The notes under the pieces: model-generated | The model's input: only the letters and a program-made list of their open reading frames with translations | Databases searched by the model: none | What the model was told of the DNA's origin: nothing | Part shown: positions 32,434 through 41,254 of the stretch, piece after piece | How the letters are laid out: each line of letters opens with the position of its first letter | How positions within the stretch are numbered: position 1 is the stretch's first letter | DNA from: Mesorhizobium hawassense | GTDB taxonomy: Bacteria > Pseudomonadota > Alphaproteobacteria > Rhizobiales > Rhizobiaceae | DNA length: 64,000 bases | Direction of reading: 5' to 3' | NCBI RefSeq assembly: GCF_003289945.1 | Contig: NZ_QMBP01000002.1 | Span: forward strand, 558,001 to 622,000 | Made by a program: the position numbers and the translations under genes

Positions 32434-33342
32434 CTACCGATAGCCCGTCGCGTCGGCCGGCTTGCCGGCATCCTGGATTTCAGGGACATAGCGCCAGGCA
32501 TCGGGACGCGATCCGTCGAGGTCAGTGAAGCCGTAGACTTGCGCCAGTCCGCCGCTGGACAGCGACTGGCCGTTCCAGCGCGAGTGCTCGGAGTCCGAGG
32601 CAAGTGCCACCACAGCGCGGCCGACGAAGCGCGGCGTCTCGGATATGACGAAATGCGGCACCTTGGCTGTAGCGTCGCGCCAGTTCTCCTCCCGCACGCC
32701 GAATGCCTCCAGCATCATCTCCGAGCGCAGCCAGCCCGGCGTCAGCGAGACGGACGTCGCGCCATGCTTTTCGAGGTCCTTGGCATGTGCCCAGGCCATG
32801 CGGTTCACCGCCACCTTGGCGAGATCGTAGAAGGGCGACAGCCGGTAGTGGTCGGCATTGTATTCGGCCGTGCCGTCGGTGACCTCGACGTGCAAGCCGC
32901 CCGGCTGCTCGATCATTAGCGGCAATGCGTGATGCGCGGTGATCAGATGCGTATCGATCCCAAGCCGCAGCAGCCGAAGGCCGTTTTCCAGATCGTGCTC
33001 CCAGACGGACTTGTTCCATTCGAACAGCTTCTCGCCGCCCCACAGATCGTTGACCAGTATGTCGAGCCTGCCCTGCTCGGCGCGGATACGCGCAACAAGC
33101 TGCAGAACCTCTTCGGAGACCAGATGGTCGACGCGGACGGCAATGCCCCTGCCGCCCTGCGCGGTGACCAGCTCCGCTGTCTCCTGGATGGTTTCGGGGC
33201 GCTGATAATCCGATTGCGAGGTGCGGGTCGTGCGGCCGGTGACATAGACCGTGGCGCCGGCAGCGCCCAGCTCGACCGCAATTCCACGGCCCGCGCCACG
33301 CGTTGCGCCGGCAACGAGCGCGACTTTCCCTTGAAGCCTCAT
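32434..33342 (-). CDS. Short-chain dehydrogenase/reductase
   Basis: This protein has 302 residues from ATG 33342, preceded by TTGGAGG. The NAD(P) motif is VAGATRGAGRGIA (TGxxxGIG-type variant) and the catalytic pair is Tyr/Lys in SPFYDLAKVAVNRM. Divergent from a TetR gene across an 81-93-bp gap with a clear palindrome, so probably repressed by it. The substrate is unknown. Confidence 0.88.
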   Translation of the reverse strand: MRLQGKVALVAGATRGAGRGIAVELGAAGATVYVTGRTTRTSQSDYQRPETIQETAELVTAQGGRGIAVRVDHLVSEEVLQLVARIRAEQGRLDILVNDLWGGEKLFEWNKSVWEHDLENGLRLLRLGIDTHLITAHHALPLMIEQPGGLHVEVTDGTAEYNADHYRLSPFYDLAKVAVNRMAWAHAKDLEKHGATSVSLTPGWLRSEMMLEAFGVREENWRDATAKVPHFVISETPRFVGRAVVALASDSEHSRWNGQSLSSGGLAQVYGFTDLDGSRPDAWRYVPEIQDAGKPADATGYR

Positions 33343-33397
33343 GAAACCTCCAAACTTGAACTGAGCGCAATGTGAGCTGGCGTTTGCCGCGCTCATC

Positions 33398-33425
33398 ATT
33401 TATAAATGATCGTTCGTTTATAAAT
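33398..33425. promoter_or_regulatory. Palindromic operator between SDR and TetR genes
   Basis: ATTTATAAA (33398-33406) and TTTATAAAT (33417-33425) are perfect inverses around TGATCGTTCG, giving a 28-bp site in the gap of a divergent TetR/SDR pair. It is AT-rich in a GC-rich genome and overlaps one possible ATG (33424) for the TetR gene. Confidence 0.65.
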
Positions 33426-33435
33426 GAGAGTCAAG

Positions 33436-34014
33436 ATGACCCGGCCCAAAACCCAATCCGACGAGCAGGTGCTGGAAGCCGCGTATCGGCTGATGCATGC
33501 CGACGGACCGGAAGCATTGACCTTTGAAAGGCTGGCGCAAGCCTGCGGCCTTTCAGGCTCGACGCTGGTGCAGCGCTTCAAGAACAAGGCGCTACTTAAG
33601 CAGCGCACGCTGCTCTATGCCTGGGATGGGCTCGACCGAAAGACCGAGCAGGCGGCGGCATCGGTTCCCAGAAGCCCGGCTGGCGCCGTCGAGCTGCTGG
33701 TCGCGCTCTCGCGCGGCTATGGCGACATCGAGTCCTATGCCGAAGGTCTGCTCGTCCTGCGCGAGGATTTGCGCGACCCGGCTTTGCGGGCACGTGGCGC
33801 TGCCTGGAAGGCTCAACTGAGCAGGGCGCTTGCCGCTTGCTTTGCCAATATTCCCCGCATCCCCGAGGATATCGGCCTGCTTATGGCCGCGCACTGGCAG
33901 GGCGCGCTGCTGTGGTGGAGTTTCGGCCCCGACGACATGGAGCTTACGGCCTATGTAGAGCGTAGTTTGAGGCGCTTCGTAACCGCCGTCACAATGCCGG
34001 CTCGAAACCTGTAA
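33436..34014 (+). CDS. TetR-family regulator
   Basis: This protein has 192 residues from ATG 33436; an ATG at 33424 lies inside the operator palindrome. The N-terminal helix-turn-helix is LTFERLAQACGLSGSTLVQRF (residues about 30-50), and the rest is an all-helical ligand domain. It probably controls itself and the divergent SDR gene. Confidence 0.87.
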   Translation: MTRPKTQSDEQVLEAAYRLMHADGPEALTFERLAQACGLSGSTLVQRFKNKALLKQRTLLYAWDGLDRKTEQAAASVPRSPAGAVELLVALSRGYGDIESYAEGLLVLREDLRDPALRARGAAWKAQLSRALAACFANIPRIPEDIGLLMAAHWQGALLWWSFGPDDMELTAYVERSLRRFVTAVTMPARNL

Positions 34015-34168
34015 CTGGGCGAAGGAGGGTGTGCGGGGGTTGCCGCTCCTTCATAATCGAAGCGTCAGCCACGCCGGCACGGCCGGCCTGCGGACATGGG
34101 CACAGAGATCGGCCTGCCAAATCGGACATCAGGGTCGGCAGCCGCAAAGGCTGGTTTGCGCAATGACC

Positions 34169-34182
34169 TTGACGGAGATCAA
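34169..34182. promoter_or_regulatory. FNR/FixK-type box upstream of the nitroreductase gene
   Basis: TTGAC-GGAG-ATCAA matches the TTGAT-N4-ATCAA consensus at nine of ten positions. It is 50 bp upstream of ATG 34233, a spacing compatible with activation from about -41. Oxygen-responsive control would suit an Acg-like nitroreductase. Confidence 0.55.
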
Positions 34183-34232
34183 GGACGATTTTCCGATTGG
34201 ACCTATCCTGCCGATGCGATTGATCGTGAGGC

Positions 34233-35318
34233 ATGATGAACAGGCGAACGATGCTCGTAGGCGCAGGCGCCGCGCTTGTCGCTACCGGCGCCGGTGCCGC
34301 CGCTTGGCAATCAGCGGTCGGGTCCATGGCCCAGTATGAGGCCTTCGCCGCCGGCTTGCGTGACCGCCTGACGCCCGATCTTGAGGCCGTCGTCCGCTAC
34401 GCTACCTTGGCTGCCAATAGCCATAATACGCAGCCCTGGCGGTTCCAGCTTGAGGGGCATGCAATCGAGATCCGGCCTGACCTTCAGAGGCGGACTCCGG
34501 TCGTCGACCCTGACGATCATCATCTCTATGTCAGCCTGGGATGCGCCGCGGCCAATCTCACGCTCGCCGCGGCGGCGACTGGCCGTGCCGGCGAGGCTTC
34601 GCTTACGGCTGACGGCAACGGAATCCGTTACGATTACTTCATGGGCGCGCCGAAAGCGGACCCACTGACCGACGCCATTCCGAAACGCCAATCGACGCGA
34701 GCCGAATATGATGGCCGCGCCACCCCCTCGGCGGATCTCGCCGAACTTGAGCGCGCAGCCGCGATACCGGGTGTAAGCCTGGCGCTTGTCACGGACCGGG
34801 CGCGGATGAATCAGGTACGAGACGTTGTCCTTGCCGGCAACGAGGATCAGATGAACGACCCCGCGTTCATGCGCGAGCTGAAACAGTGGATACGATTCAA
34901 TCCGCGCAGCGCGATGGCGAGCGGCGATGGGCTCTTCTCCGCCTCGAGCGGTAACCCGGCGCTGCCGACCGGCTTGGGTTGGATCGCGTTCGACCGGCTT
35001 TTTAACGTCGCGCAGGAAAACCGGAACTACGCCCGTCAAATCGACTCTTCCGCCGGGGTCGCGATCTTTTTTGGCGAGCGACCGGACCATGATCACTGGA
35101 TCAGGGTCGGCCAGGCATGCCAGCGCTTCGCTTTGGCCGCGACGAAGCTGGGGCTCAAGATCGCCTTTATCAATCAGCCGATCGAGGTCGCGCGCCTGCG
35201 CGGCGACCTGGCGGCGATCGTCGGCGAGACCCGCAGACCTGATCTTGTAGTGCGGTTCGGCTATGGACCGACCTTGCCGTTTTCGCCAAGGCGGCCGGTG
35301 GCTTCGGTTATCGCATGA
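34233..35318 (+). CDS. Acg-like nitroreductase-fold protein with Tat-type signal
   Basis: This 361-residue protein has a twin-arginine-type leader (MMNRRTMLVGAGAALVATGA). The segment VVRYATLAANSHNTQPWRFQ is typical of the Acg group of flavin-nitroreductase-like proteins, as are HHLYVSLGCAAANL and KRQSTRAEYDGR. Acg homologues in mycobacteria are hypoxia-induced and lack ordinary nitroreductase activity because a lid covers the flavin. Behind a FixK/FNR-like box, an oxygen-limitation role is plausible. It stands as a single gene. Confidence 0.8.
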   Translation: MMNRRTMLVGAGAALVATGAGAAAWQSAVGSMAQYEAFAAGLRDRLTPDLEAVVRYATLAANSHNTQPWRFQLEGHAIEIRPDLQRRTPVVDPDDHHLYVSLGCAAANLTLAAAATGRAGEASLTADGNGIRYDYFMGAPKADPLTDAIPKRQSTRAEYDGRATPSADLAELERAAAIPGVSLALVTDRARMNQVRDVVLAGNEDQMNDPAFMRELKQWIRFNPRSAMASGDGLFSASSGNPALPTGLGWIAFDRLFNVAQENRNYARQIDSSAGVAIFFGERPDHDHWIRVGQACQRFALAATKLGLKIAFINQPIEVARLRGDLAAIVGETRRPDLVVRFGYGPTLPFSPRRPVASVIA

Positions 35319-35454
35319 TAGTGTCGAGCCTGGGTGTTGGCGGCGGCGGCTTTTCCAGTGTCCAGTCACCGACTTTCCGTAGCAGCCATCGCGCGGCATC
35401 GGCCCGGAGCTCTGACGGCTCCGGGCTGACACGAGGTAGATCATACCAATCAGA

Positions 35455-36666
35455 CTACTCAGCCCGTTTCGGCCCCATCGCGAAAGTCACCAGGGCCGCG
35501 AGCAGCGTCGCCACGGCGCCGTAGGCGAAGGCGCTGGCAACGCCGGCATGATCGACCAGCAGGCCACCGACGATGGCGCCGAGCGCGATCGCCACCTGGA
35601 AGGTCGCGACCATCAACCCGCCTGCGCTCTCGGCCTGATCAGGCGCGGCGCGCACCAGCCACGTCTGCAATCCGACCGGCACGGCGCCGAAGGCAAAGCC
35701 CCAGGCGGTAACGGCCGCCGCCGCCGCGATCGGCGAGGCGCCGAGCACCAGCAGCGCCACCGCCGACAAGGCGATCAGCAGCGGCGCGAGGCCGACGGCC
35801 ATCTTCAGGTTGCGCTCGGCGAGGAAGGCGCCTGCGAAATTGCCAAAGAAGCCGCCGATGCCATAGGCGAGCAGCACCAGCGAGATGGTCGCGATCGGCA
35901 GCACCGGAACAGTTTCCAGGAACGGCCGCACATAGGTGAAGCCAGCAAACTGTCCGGACGCGACCAGCAGCACAACCAGTAGCGCCACGCGGATCATCGG
36001 CCGCTTCAGCACCGCGATCAGCGTGCGGAAGCTTGCGACGGTTGTCGGCGGCAGGCTGGGAAGGGTGGCGAGCTGCACCAGCAGCGCCAGCGCGCCGACG
36101 ACCGCCGCGATCATGAAGGCGGTACGCCAGCCCCAGATGTCGCCGACATAGGCGCCGACTGGAGCCGCCGTCACGGTGGCGACCGAGACGCCGGTCAGGA
36201 TGATCGACATGGCGCGCGGCATCAGCCGCATCGGCACGAGCCTGAGCGCCATGGCCGCCGACATCGACCAGAAGCCGCCCAGCGCGACGCCCAGCGCGAC
36301 GCGGGCAAGAAGCAGCATGGTGAGTGAGGACGCGAAGGCTGCGACGAGGTTGGAGACGATCAGGAGGACGGAGAGGATCCACATCACCAGCCGGCGGTCG
36401 AGCCGCTTGGTGATGATCGCCATGGTCGGCGCCGCGATCGCGCCGACGACGGCCGTCGCCGTCACCGCCTGGCCGGCGGCGCCTTCACTGACGCCGAGGT
36501 CCTGCGCCAACCGCGTCAACAGGCTGGCGGGCAGGAATTCGGCGGTGACTAGGCCGAAAACGCCGAGTGCCAGCGAGACCACCGCGCCCCATGCTGGTTC
36601 CGTTCGTTCCTCCGGTTCGGTTCTGTCGAGGACGGCGCCGATGGCGCCCGTGGCGGGTTCGGTCAT
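35455..36666 (-). CDS. Major facilitator superfamily transporter (drug/sugar efflux type)
   Basis: This 403-residue protein has about 12 membrane segments and the MFS motif region between segments 2 and 3 (AIITKRLDRRLVMWI). It resembles the AraJ/YdhP/purine-efflux DHA1 group (LGVFGLVTAEFLPASLLT, SVATVTAAPVGAYVGD). Divergent from an AraC-type regulator, which probably controls it. The exported compound is unknown. Confidence 0.88.
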   Translation of the reverse strand: MTEPATGAIGAVLDRTEPEERTEPAWGAVVSLALGVFGLVTAEFLPASLLTRLAQDLGVSEGAAGQAVTATAVVGAIAAPTMAIITKRLDRRLVMWILSVLLIVSNLVAAFASSLTMLLLARVALGVALGGFWSMSAAMALRLVPMRLMPRAMSIILTGVSVATVTAAPVGAYVGDIWGWRTAFMIAAVVGALALLVQLATLPSLPPTTVASFRTLIAVLKRPMIRVALLVVLLVASGQFAGFTYVRPFLETVPVLPIATISLVLLAYGIGGFFGNFAGAFLAERNLKMAVGLAPLLIALSAVALLVLGASPIAAAAAVTAWGFAFGAVPVGLQTWLVRAAPDQAESAGGLMVATFQVAIALGAIVGGLLVDHAGVASAFAYGAVATLLAALVTFAMGPKRAE

Positions 36667-36764
36667 GGCAAATTCTCCGATCTGTCTGCGGCGCCAGCTA
36701 GAGGACGACCAGCCCTGGGCTCCACCCGTTATATGCCTGGCGGGCGGCTCGTCAGTTCGGCCTG

Positions 36765-36797
36765 GTTGCGGCGCAACATTTGGCTGCAGTGCAACAT
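36765..36797. promoter_or_regulatory. Candidate AraC-regulator sites in the MFS/AraC gap
   Basis: GCAACAT occurs as a direct repeat at 36773-36779 and 36791-36797, 18 bp apart. The first copy also forms the palindrome GTTGC-GGC-GCAAC (36765-36777). Direct repeats about two helical turns apart are typical AraC-family sites. Confidence 0.4.
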
Positions 36798-36838
36798 AGG
36801 GAGTGACTGGCCGGAGTTTCCATGCTAGAAACGCCGAA

Positions 36839-37807
36839 ATGAACTACAATTCGTCCAAAACCGTTCTACAGGCTTCCGGCGACCCGCTGACCGACATGCT
36901 GCGCGGATTGCGCCTCGACGGCGTCGATTACGGCCGCTGCGTTCTGGGCGAGCCCTGGGCGGTTTCCTTTCCCGCGCAGAAGGCGGCGCGGTTCCATTTC
37001 ATCGGCCAGCAGGGCTGCTGGCTGTTTACGCCGGCCAAGGAATGGACCCAACTTTCGGTCGGCGACGCGCTGCTGATCCCGCGCGGCGACGAGCATGTGC
37101 TGGCGAGCGCGCCCGGCGTGCCGCCGGTGCCGATCGGCCGCTACACGATCGAGCCGGTTTGCGAGAATATCTACGACGTCTCCAACGGCTGCGACGGCTG
37201 CAAGACCTTGCTGTTTTGCGGCAGCATGCATTTCAACCTCGATGGCTCGCATCCGCTGCTGGAGATGATGCCCGACCTGATGCAGGCGCATAAGCTGATG
37301 GCGAACGCGCCCGGCATCCAGCATCTGCTCGACGCGATGGCGGGGGAGGTCACGATGGACCGCGTCGGCTCCGGCGGCATCCTTGCCCGACTGGCCGACG
37401 TGCTCGCCGCCACCATCATCCGCTCCTGGGTGGAAAATGGCTGCGGCGACTCCACCGGATGGATCGCCGCCGTGCGCAATCCGGATGTCGGCAAGGTGCT
37501 CGCCGCCATCCACCTGCAGCCGGAGCGCGACTGGACGGTCGAGGCGCTGGCCAGGATGATGGGCGCCTCGCGCTCCGCCTTCGCGCAGCGCTTCGCTACC
37601 GTCGTCGGCGAGACGCCGGCTAAATATGTCCTGCGCGTGCGCATGCACCAGGCACGGCAGTGGCTTACCCGCGACGGCATGCGGGTTTCGGTGGCGGCAT
37701 CGAGACTGGGCTACGATTCCGAGGCCTCCTTCAGCCGCGCCTTCAAGCGGGTGATGGGCCTGGCGCCGAGCCATTTCCGCAATGCCGCCGGTGAAGAACA
37801 AGCCTAG
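36839..37807 (+). CDS. AraC-family regulator with cupin sensor domain
   Basis: This protein has 322 residues from ATG 36839; a GTG at 36803 is also in frame. The N-terminal cupin-type domain (residues about 10-190) carries CDGCKTLLFCG and HFNLDGSHPLLEMMPDL, typical of the AraC cupin_6 group. The C-terminal double helix-turn-helix runs from about 220 to 315 (EALARMMGASRSAFAQRF, VAASRLGYDSEASFSRAFKR). It is divergent from the MFS exporter gene and probably activates it. Confidence 0.9.
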   Translation: MNYNSSKTVLQASGDPLTDMLRGLRLDGVDYGRCVLGEPWAVSFPAQKAARFHFIGQQGCWLFTPAKEWTQLSVGDALLIPRGDEHVLASAPGVPPVPIGRYTIEPVCENIYDVSNGCDGCKTLLFCGSMHFNLDGSHPLLEMMPDLMQAHKLMANAPGIQHLLDAMAGEVTMDRVGSGGILARLADVLAATIIRSWVENGCGDSTGWIAAVRNPDVGKVLAAIHLQPERDWTVEALARMMGASRSAFAQRFATVVGETPAKYVLRVRMHQARQWLTRDGMRVSVAASRLGYDSEASFSRAFKRVMGLAPSHFRNAAGEEQA

Positions 37808-37906
37808 AGCAATTCCAGGAAAAGCGCGTACCGGTTTTCCGTCCGGAATTGCGCAAAAAAAGACTAGAGCGGCTCGGGCGATTCCGTGAAACGCTGAACC
37901 GCTCTA
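37804..37906. repeat. Composite dispersed palindromic repeat (copy 3)
   Basis: The first half, with CTAGAGCAATTCCAGGAAAA and GGTTTTCCGTCCGGAATTGC, is followed by a second half from CTAGAGCGG to CTGAACCGCTCTAA. It matches the block at 3517-3622 in inverse orientation, including the order of the two halves. It lies between the AraC gene and the cupin gene. Confidence 0.8.
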
Positions 37907-38007
37907 AGCACCGGTTGCCGGGGCTGGAGGAACTGCCAAGTCTTTTGGACGCCGCGTCATTCCCCTCTGGTCGAGACGGCATAAGCTGGCTGACGGAGGA
38001 ACCCGCC

Positions 38008-38439
38008 ATGCCCAATCATCTCGCATCGCTTGCGTTCGCCGCCGCCGCCATTTTGCCGGGACGGGCTTTCGCGCTCGAAGACAGCTACTTGCCCGCCGAC
38101 AAGATCCCTTACGCCGTCGAAGCGCCGGGCCAGCCGCAGCGCCTTGGTGCGCTATGGGGAGAGCGGGCGAAAGGCCCGGCCGGAACGCTGCTGAAAGTTC
38201 CCGGCAACTGGCGCGCTCCTGTCCATGCCCACACCGCCGACTACCGCGCCGTGGTCATCAAGGGTCTTTGGGCGCATTGGCAGATGCAGGACGGCGGGGC
38301 GACCAAGGTGGAATTGCCGCCCGGTTCCTACTGGACCCAGAAGGCGGACGAGATGCATGACGATGCCTGCCTCTCGGACACCGAATGCGTGATCCTTCTG
38401 ATCAACGACACGCCTTACGAGACCTATCTGCCGAAATAG
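38008..38439 (+). CDS. Secreted cupin-domain protein
   Basis: This protein has 143 residues from ATG 38008 with GGAGGA at 37995-38000. A signal peptide (ending GRAFA) precedes a cupin barrel with metal-type His in VHAHTADYRAVVIKG and a second part PPGSYWTQKADEMHDDACLS. It resembles DUF4437/ChrR-type periplasmic cupins. Function is unknown; it converges on the LuxR-type gene. Confidence 0.78.
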   Translation: MPNHLASLAFAAAAILPGRAFALEDSYLPADKIPYAVEAPGQPQRLGALWGERAKGPAGTLLKVPGNWRAPVHAHTADYRAVVIKGLWAHWQMQDGGATKVELPPGSYWTQKADEMHDDACLSDTECVILLINDTPYETYLPK

Positions 38440-38453
38440 CCGGGTTCGAAGGT

Positions 38454-39212
38454 TCAATCGGCGAGCAGGTCAGGCCCACCAGCTCCCTGCCACCAACGGA
38501 TCAGCGCGATCCGGTTCCTGGCCTTCGAAATTCGAAACAGACGTTCAAGGAAGGTCTTGACGGTTGCCGGCGAGATATCGAGGTCCCGGGCGATCTGCTT
38601 GTTGGTCATACCCCTGCTCACTCGCATGATGATTTCGGTCTGACGCGGTGAAAGGCTGGGCAGCGCGGGCGAGCCTTCGAGCACGGCCGCGAGTCGAAGC
38701 GGGGCGGCAAGTTGCGTCGCCACCCGCGCAAGCTCCGCCTGCTCGCGCTCACTGAAACCCCGCCTGCCGTCGACATAGAGGCCAAGCCACGCCTGCATCC
38801 GCCCGTCCCGGCAGAGCATGATGCGGCCGTAGTCTGGGGGATTGCGCGCGTCGCCCATCAGCATCATGGGCAGAGGATTGACCCGCAGGAAGTAATCCTT
38901 GCCGTGAACGCCGGCGCCGATCGGCTCGATCCAGCAATTCTGCTGCCAACCGGGCACCCGATCGAGTTTCACCACCCACCGGATGGGCTCTTGTGGGCGC
39001 GGCATGGTCTCGCGCCGCATGAGCCGGCCTTCGCGCGAAACAGCCACCGAACCGACCCCGTCGCCGCGTCGGGTGAATGCCAGCGCCAGACCGTGAGGAC
39101 AGGCGGCCGAGAGCGCCTCGACCGCAAGCGACAGAACTGAGCCGGTATCGCTAAGCAAGTCCGCGGCACGTACCGCTTCCGCCACACGATCACGAAGCAT
39201 TCGGTCGGCCAT
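38454..39212 (-). CDS. LuxR-type HTH regulator
   Basis: This 252-residue protein has a C-terminal LuxR helix-turn-helix (LSPRQTEIIMRVSRGMTNKQ and RDLDISPATVKTFLERLF, about residues 188-245). The N-terminal 180 residues form an unassigned, possibly GAF-like sensor region ending in a helical linker (FSEREQAELARVATQLAAPL). It is divergent from the membrane hydroxylase gene at 39310. The ligand is unknown. Confidence 0.82.
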   Translation of the reverse strand: MADRMLRDRVAEAVRAADLLSDTGSVLSLAVEALSAACPHGLALAFTRRGDGVGSVAVSREGRLMRRETMPRPQEPIRWVVKLDRVPGWQQNCWIEPIGAGVHGKDYFLRVNPLPMMLMGDARNPPDYGRIMLCRDGRMQAWLGLYVDGRRGFSEREQAELARVATQLAAPLRLAAVLEGSPALPSLSPRQTEIIMRVSRGMTNKQIARDLDISPATVKTFLERLFRISKARNRIALIRWWQGAGGPDLLAD

Positions 39213-39309
39213 GGCCGCCTCCTGTCGGCCATCCGGCCGACTTTATCCTCTGCCGGACGAGCTTATCTTAACCGATCTATCGCAAGGACAGAAGCCGCGG
39301 CCACGAGCC

Positions 39310-40131
39310 ATGGACAGTTTGCTCTCGAAATTGCCGCCACTTGTCCTGCTCCTGGCCTTCCTCGGCATCTGGATCTGGGAATGGCTGCAAGCGGCGCGGC
39401 CGGGAAAGCGCGATTGGCGCCGGGGCCGTCGAAACCTGGTCATCTCGGTTCTCGGCATCGCCGCGGGTGGGCTCACGGCGGGCGCGTTGCTGGCCTTGTC
39501 TTCCACCGTCGAAGCCAATCATTGGGGAATGGCCGCGCTCGGCTTGCCGTTCTGGATCACCTTGGTCGCCGGTATCCTTCTGCTCGATCTCGCGGATTAC
39601 TGGCGCCACCGGATCAGCCATGCCGTGCCGCTTCTCTGGCGATTGCACCGCGTCCACCACAGCGATCCGCAAATGGATGTCACCACCTCGCTCAGAAGCC
39701 ATCCGCTAGAGGCAGCGCTAAGGCCCGCCTTTCTCGGAACGGCAATCCTGGCCCTCGGCATTCCGCCACTTCCCGTGACGCTCTATCCAGTCATCCAACT
39801 GCCGGTCTTGATCTTCCAGCACGCCAACGTCGCCCTGCCCAAGCAGGTCGATAGCCTTCTTGCATGGCTGATCGCCACGCCGGCGATGCATGTCGTGCAT
39901 CATTCCCGCTGGATGCCCGAAACCAATTCCAACTACTCGACATTTCTGACGCTTTGGGACCGTATCTTCGGCAGCTTCCGGCCATCGGTCCTACCGCGGG
40001 GAATCGGACTGGATGGCTACGACGATGAGCACAGCCAGACCGTGCTTGGTTTGCTCCTCGAGCCTCTTCGCAATCGGCCGACGGCTGCCGGCGTCCGCAT
40101 CGAGCCGTCCGCCGACGAAGCCGCAAACTAG
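39310..40131 (+). CDS. Sterol desaturase/fatty acid hydroxylase superfamily membrane protein
   Basis: This protein has 273 residues from ATG 39310. Three to five membrane segments surround the diiron His boxes HRISH, HRVHH and HVVHH (YWRHRISHAV, WRLHRVHHSDPQMDV, MHVVHHSRW). These enzymes hydroxylate or desaturate lipids such as carotenoids, sterols or sphingolipid-type chains. The LuxR-type regulator is divergent and may control it. Confidence 0.87.
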   Translation: MDSLLSKLPPLVLLLAFLGIWIWEWLQAARPGKRDWRRGRRNLVISVLGIAAGGLTAGALLALSSTVEANHWGMAALGLPFWITLVAGILLLDLADYWRHRISHAVPLLWRLHRVHHSDPQMDVTTSLRSHPLEAALRPAFLGTAILALGIPPLPVTLYPVIQLPVLIFQHANVALPKQVDSLLAWLIATPAMHVVHHSRWMPETNSNYSTFLTLWDRIFGSFRPSVLPRGIGLDGYDDEHSQTVLGLLLEPLRNRPTAAGVRIEPSADEAAN

Positions 40132-40150
40132 CCACGGCTTCGCTTGGACC

Positions 40151-41254
40151 CTATCCGGCGTGCCGCAGGCTGATGCCGCTGCCCTTGTCGAACATCACCA
40201 CCTTGTCGGGGTTCCAGGCGAAGCGCACCGGCTGCTCGATCGCGACGGCGGTCCTCGCCGGCACGGTGGCCCGCAGCATCGTGTCGCCGACCCTGAGCGT
40301 CACGATCTTCTCGACGCCGTGGTTCTCGACATCGTGGACCTGCGCCTCGACCGGCGCGCCGCTTTCCAGGTAGACGTCCTCCGGACGGATGCCGAAGACG
40401 AGCGGGCGACCGTCGGTCGCACCGCCCGTCTTCTCCCCCAGAAAAGCCTTGGGTCCCCCTGACAGCGGCAGTTCGAAATTCATCGGCGCCATCACCGCGC
40501 GATTTTCGACCAGCCTACCGTCGATGAGGTTCATCGGCGGCGAGCCGACGAAGCTCGCGACATAGGTGTCGCGCGGATTGTTGTAGATCTCATGCGGCGT
40601 GCCCGTCTGGACGATGCGGCCGTGGTTGAGCACGCCGACCTTGTCGCCCATCGACATCGCCTCGATCTGGTCGTGGGTGACGAACAGAAACGTGGCGCCG
40701 AGCTGCATCTGGAGGTTCTTCAGCTCCGTGCGCAGCGCCTCGCGCAGCTTGGCGTCGAGCGCCGACAGCGGCTCGTCCATCAGGAACACGCGCGGCTTGC
40801 GCACGATGGCACGGCCGATCGAGACGCGCTGCATCTCACCGCCGGAAAGCCGGTCGGTCTTGCGGTCGAGCAGATGCTCGATCCGCAGCGTACGGGCGGC
40901 GCGCGCGACGCGGTCCTTGATCTCGGCGTCCGGCAGCCGGCGGATCTTCGGCTTCAGCGGGAATTCGAGGTTCTCGCGTACCGTGTAGCGCGGATAGAGC
41001 GAATATTGCTGCAGCACCAGCGCCACGTCACGCTCCGCCGCGCCCCAACCGGCAACGTCGACGCCGTCGATGAAGACCTGGCCCTCGGTCGGCTTCTCGA
41101 GCCCTGCGATCAATCGCAACGCCGTCGTCTTGCCGGCGCCGGTCTCGCCGAGCAGCACGAAGAACTCGCCGTCGGCAATGTCGAGGTTGAGGCCGGTCAG
41201 CGCGGTGTGGCCGCCGAACTTCTTGGTGATGTTCCTCAGTTCGATATGGGCCAT
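40151..41254 (-). CDS. Sugar ABC importer ATPase, second of a pair (UgpC/MalK-type)
   Basis: This 367-residue ATPase has Walker A GETGAGKTT (Glu and Ala replace the common GPSGCGKST), Q-loop QQYSLYPRYTV, signature LSGGEMQRVSIGRA, Walker B VFLMDEPLSALD and switch His VTHDQ. A C-terminal TOBE-type regulatory domain occupies about residues 235-367. Its ATG overlaps the stop of the first ATPase gene. The two ATPases differ enough to suggest an obligate heterodimer, as in the rhizobial glycerol importer GlpST. Confidence 0.92.
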   Translation of the reverse strand: MAHIELRNITKKFGGHTALTGLNLDIADGEFFVLLGETGAGKTTALRLIAGLEKPTEGQVFIDGVDVAGWGAAERDVALVLQQYSLYPRYTVRENLEFPLKPKIRRLPDAEIKDRVARAARTLRIEHLLDRKTDRLSGGEMQRVSIGRAIVRKPRVFLMDEPLSALDAKLREALRTELKNLQMQLGATFLFVTHDQIEAMSMGDKVGVLNHGRIVQTGTPHEIYNNPRDTYVASFVGSPPMNLIDGRLVENRAVMAPMNFELPLSGGPKAFLGEKTGGATDGRPLVFGIRPEDVYLESGAPVEAQVHDVENHGVEKIVTLRVGDTMLRATVPARTAVAIEQPVRFAWNPDKVVMFDKGSGISLRHAG

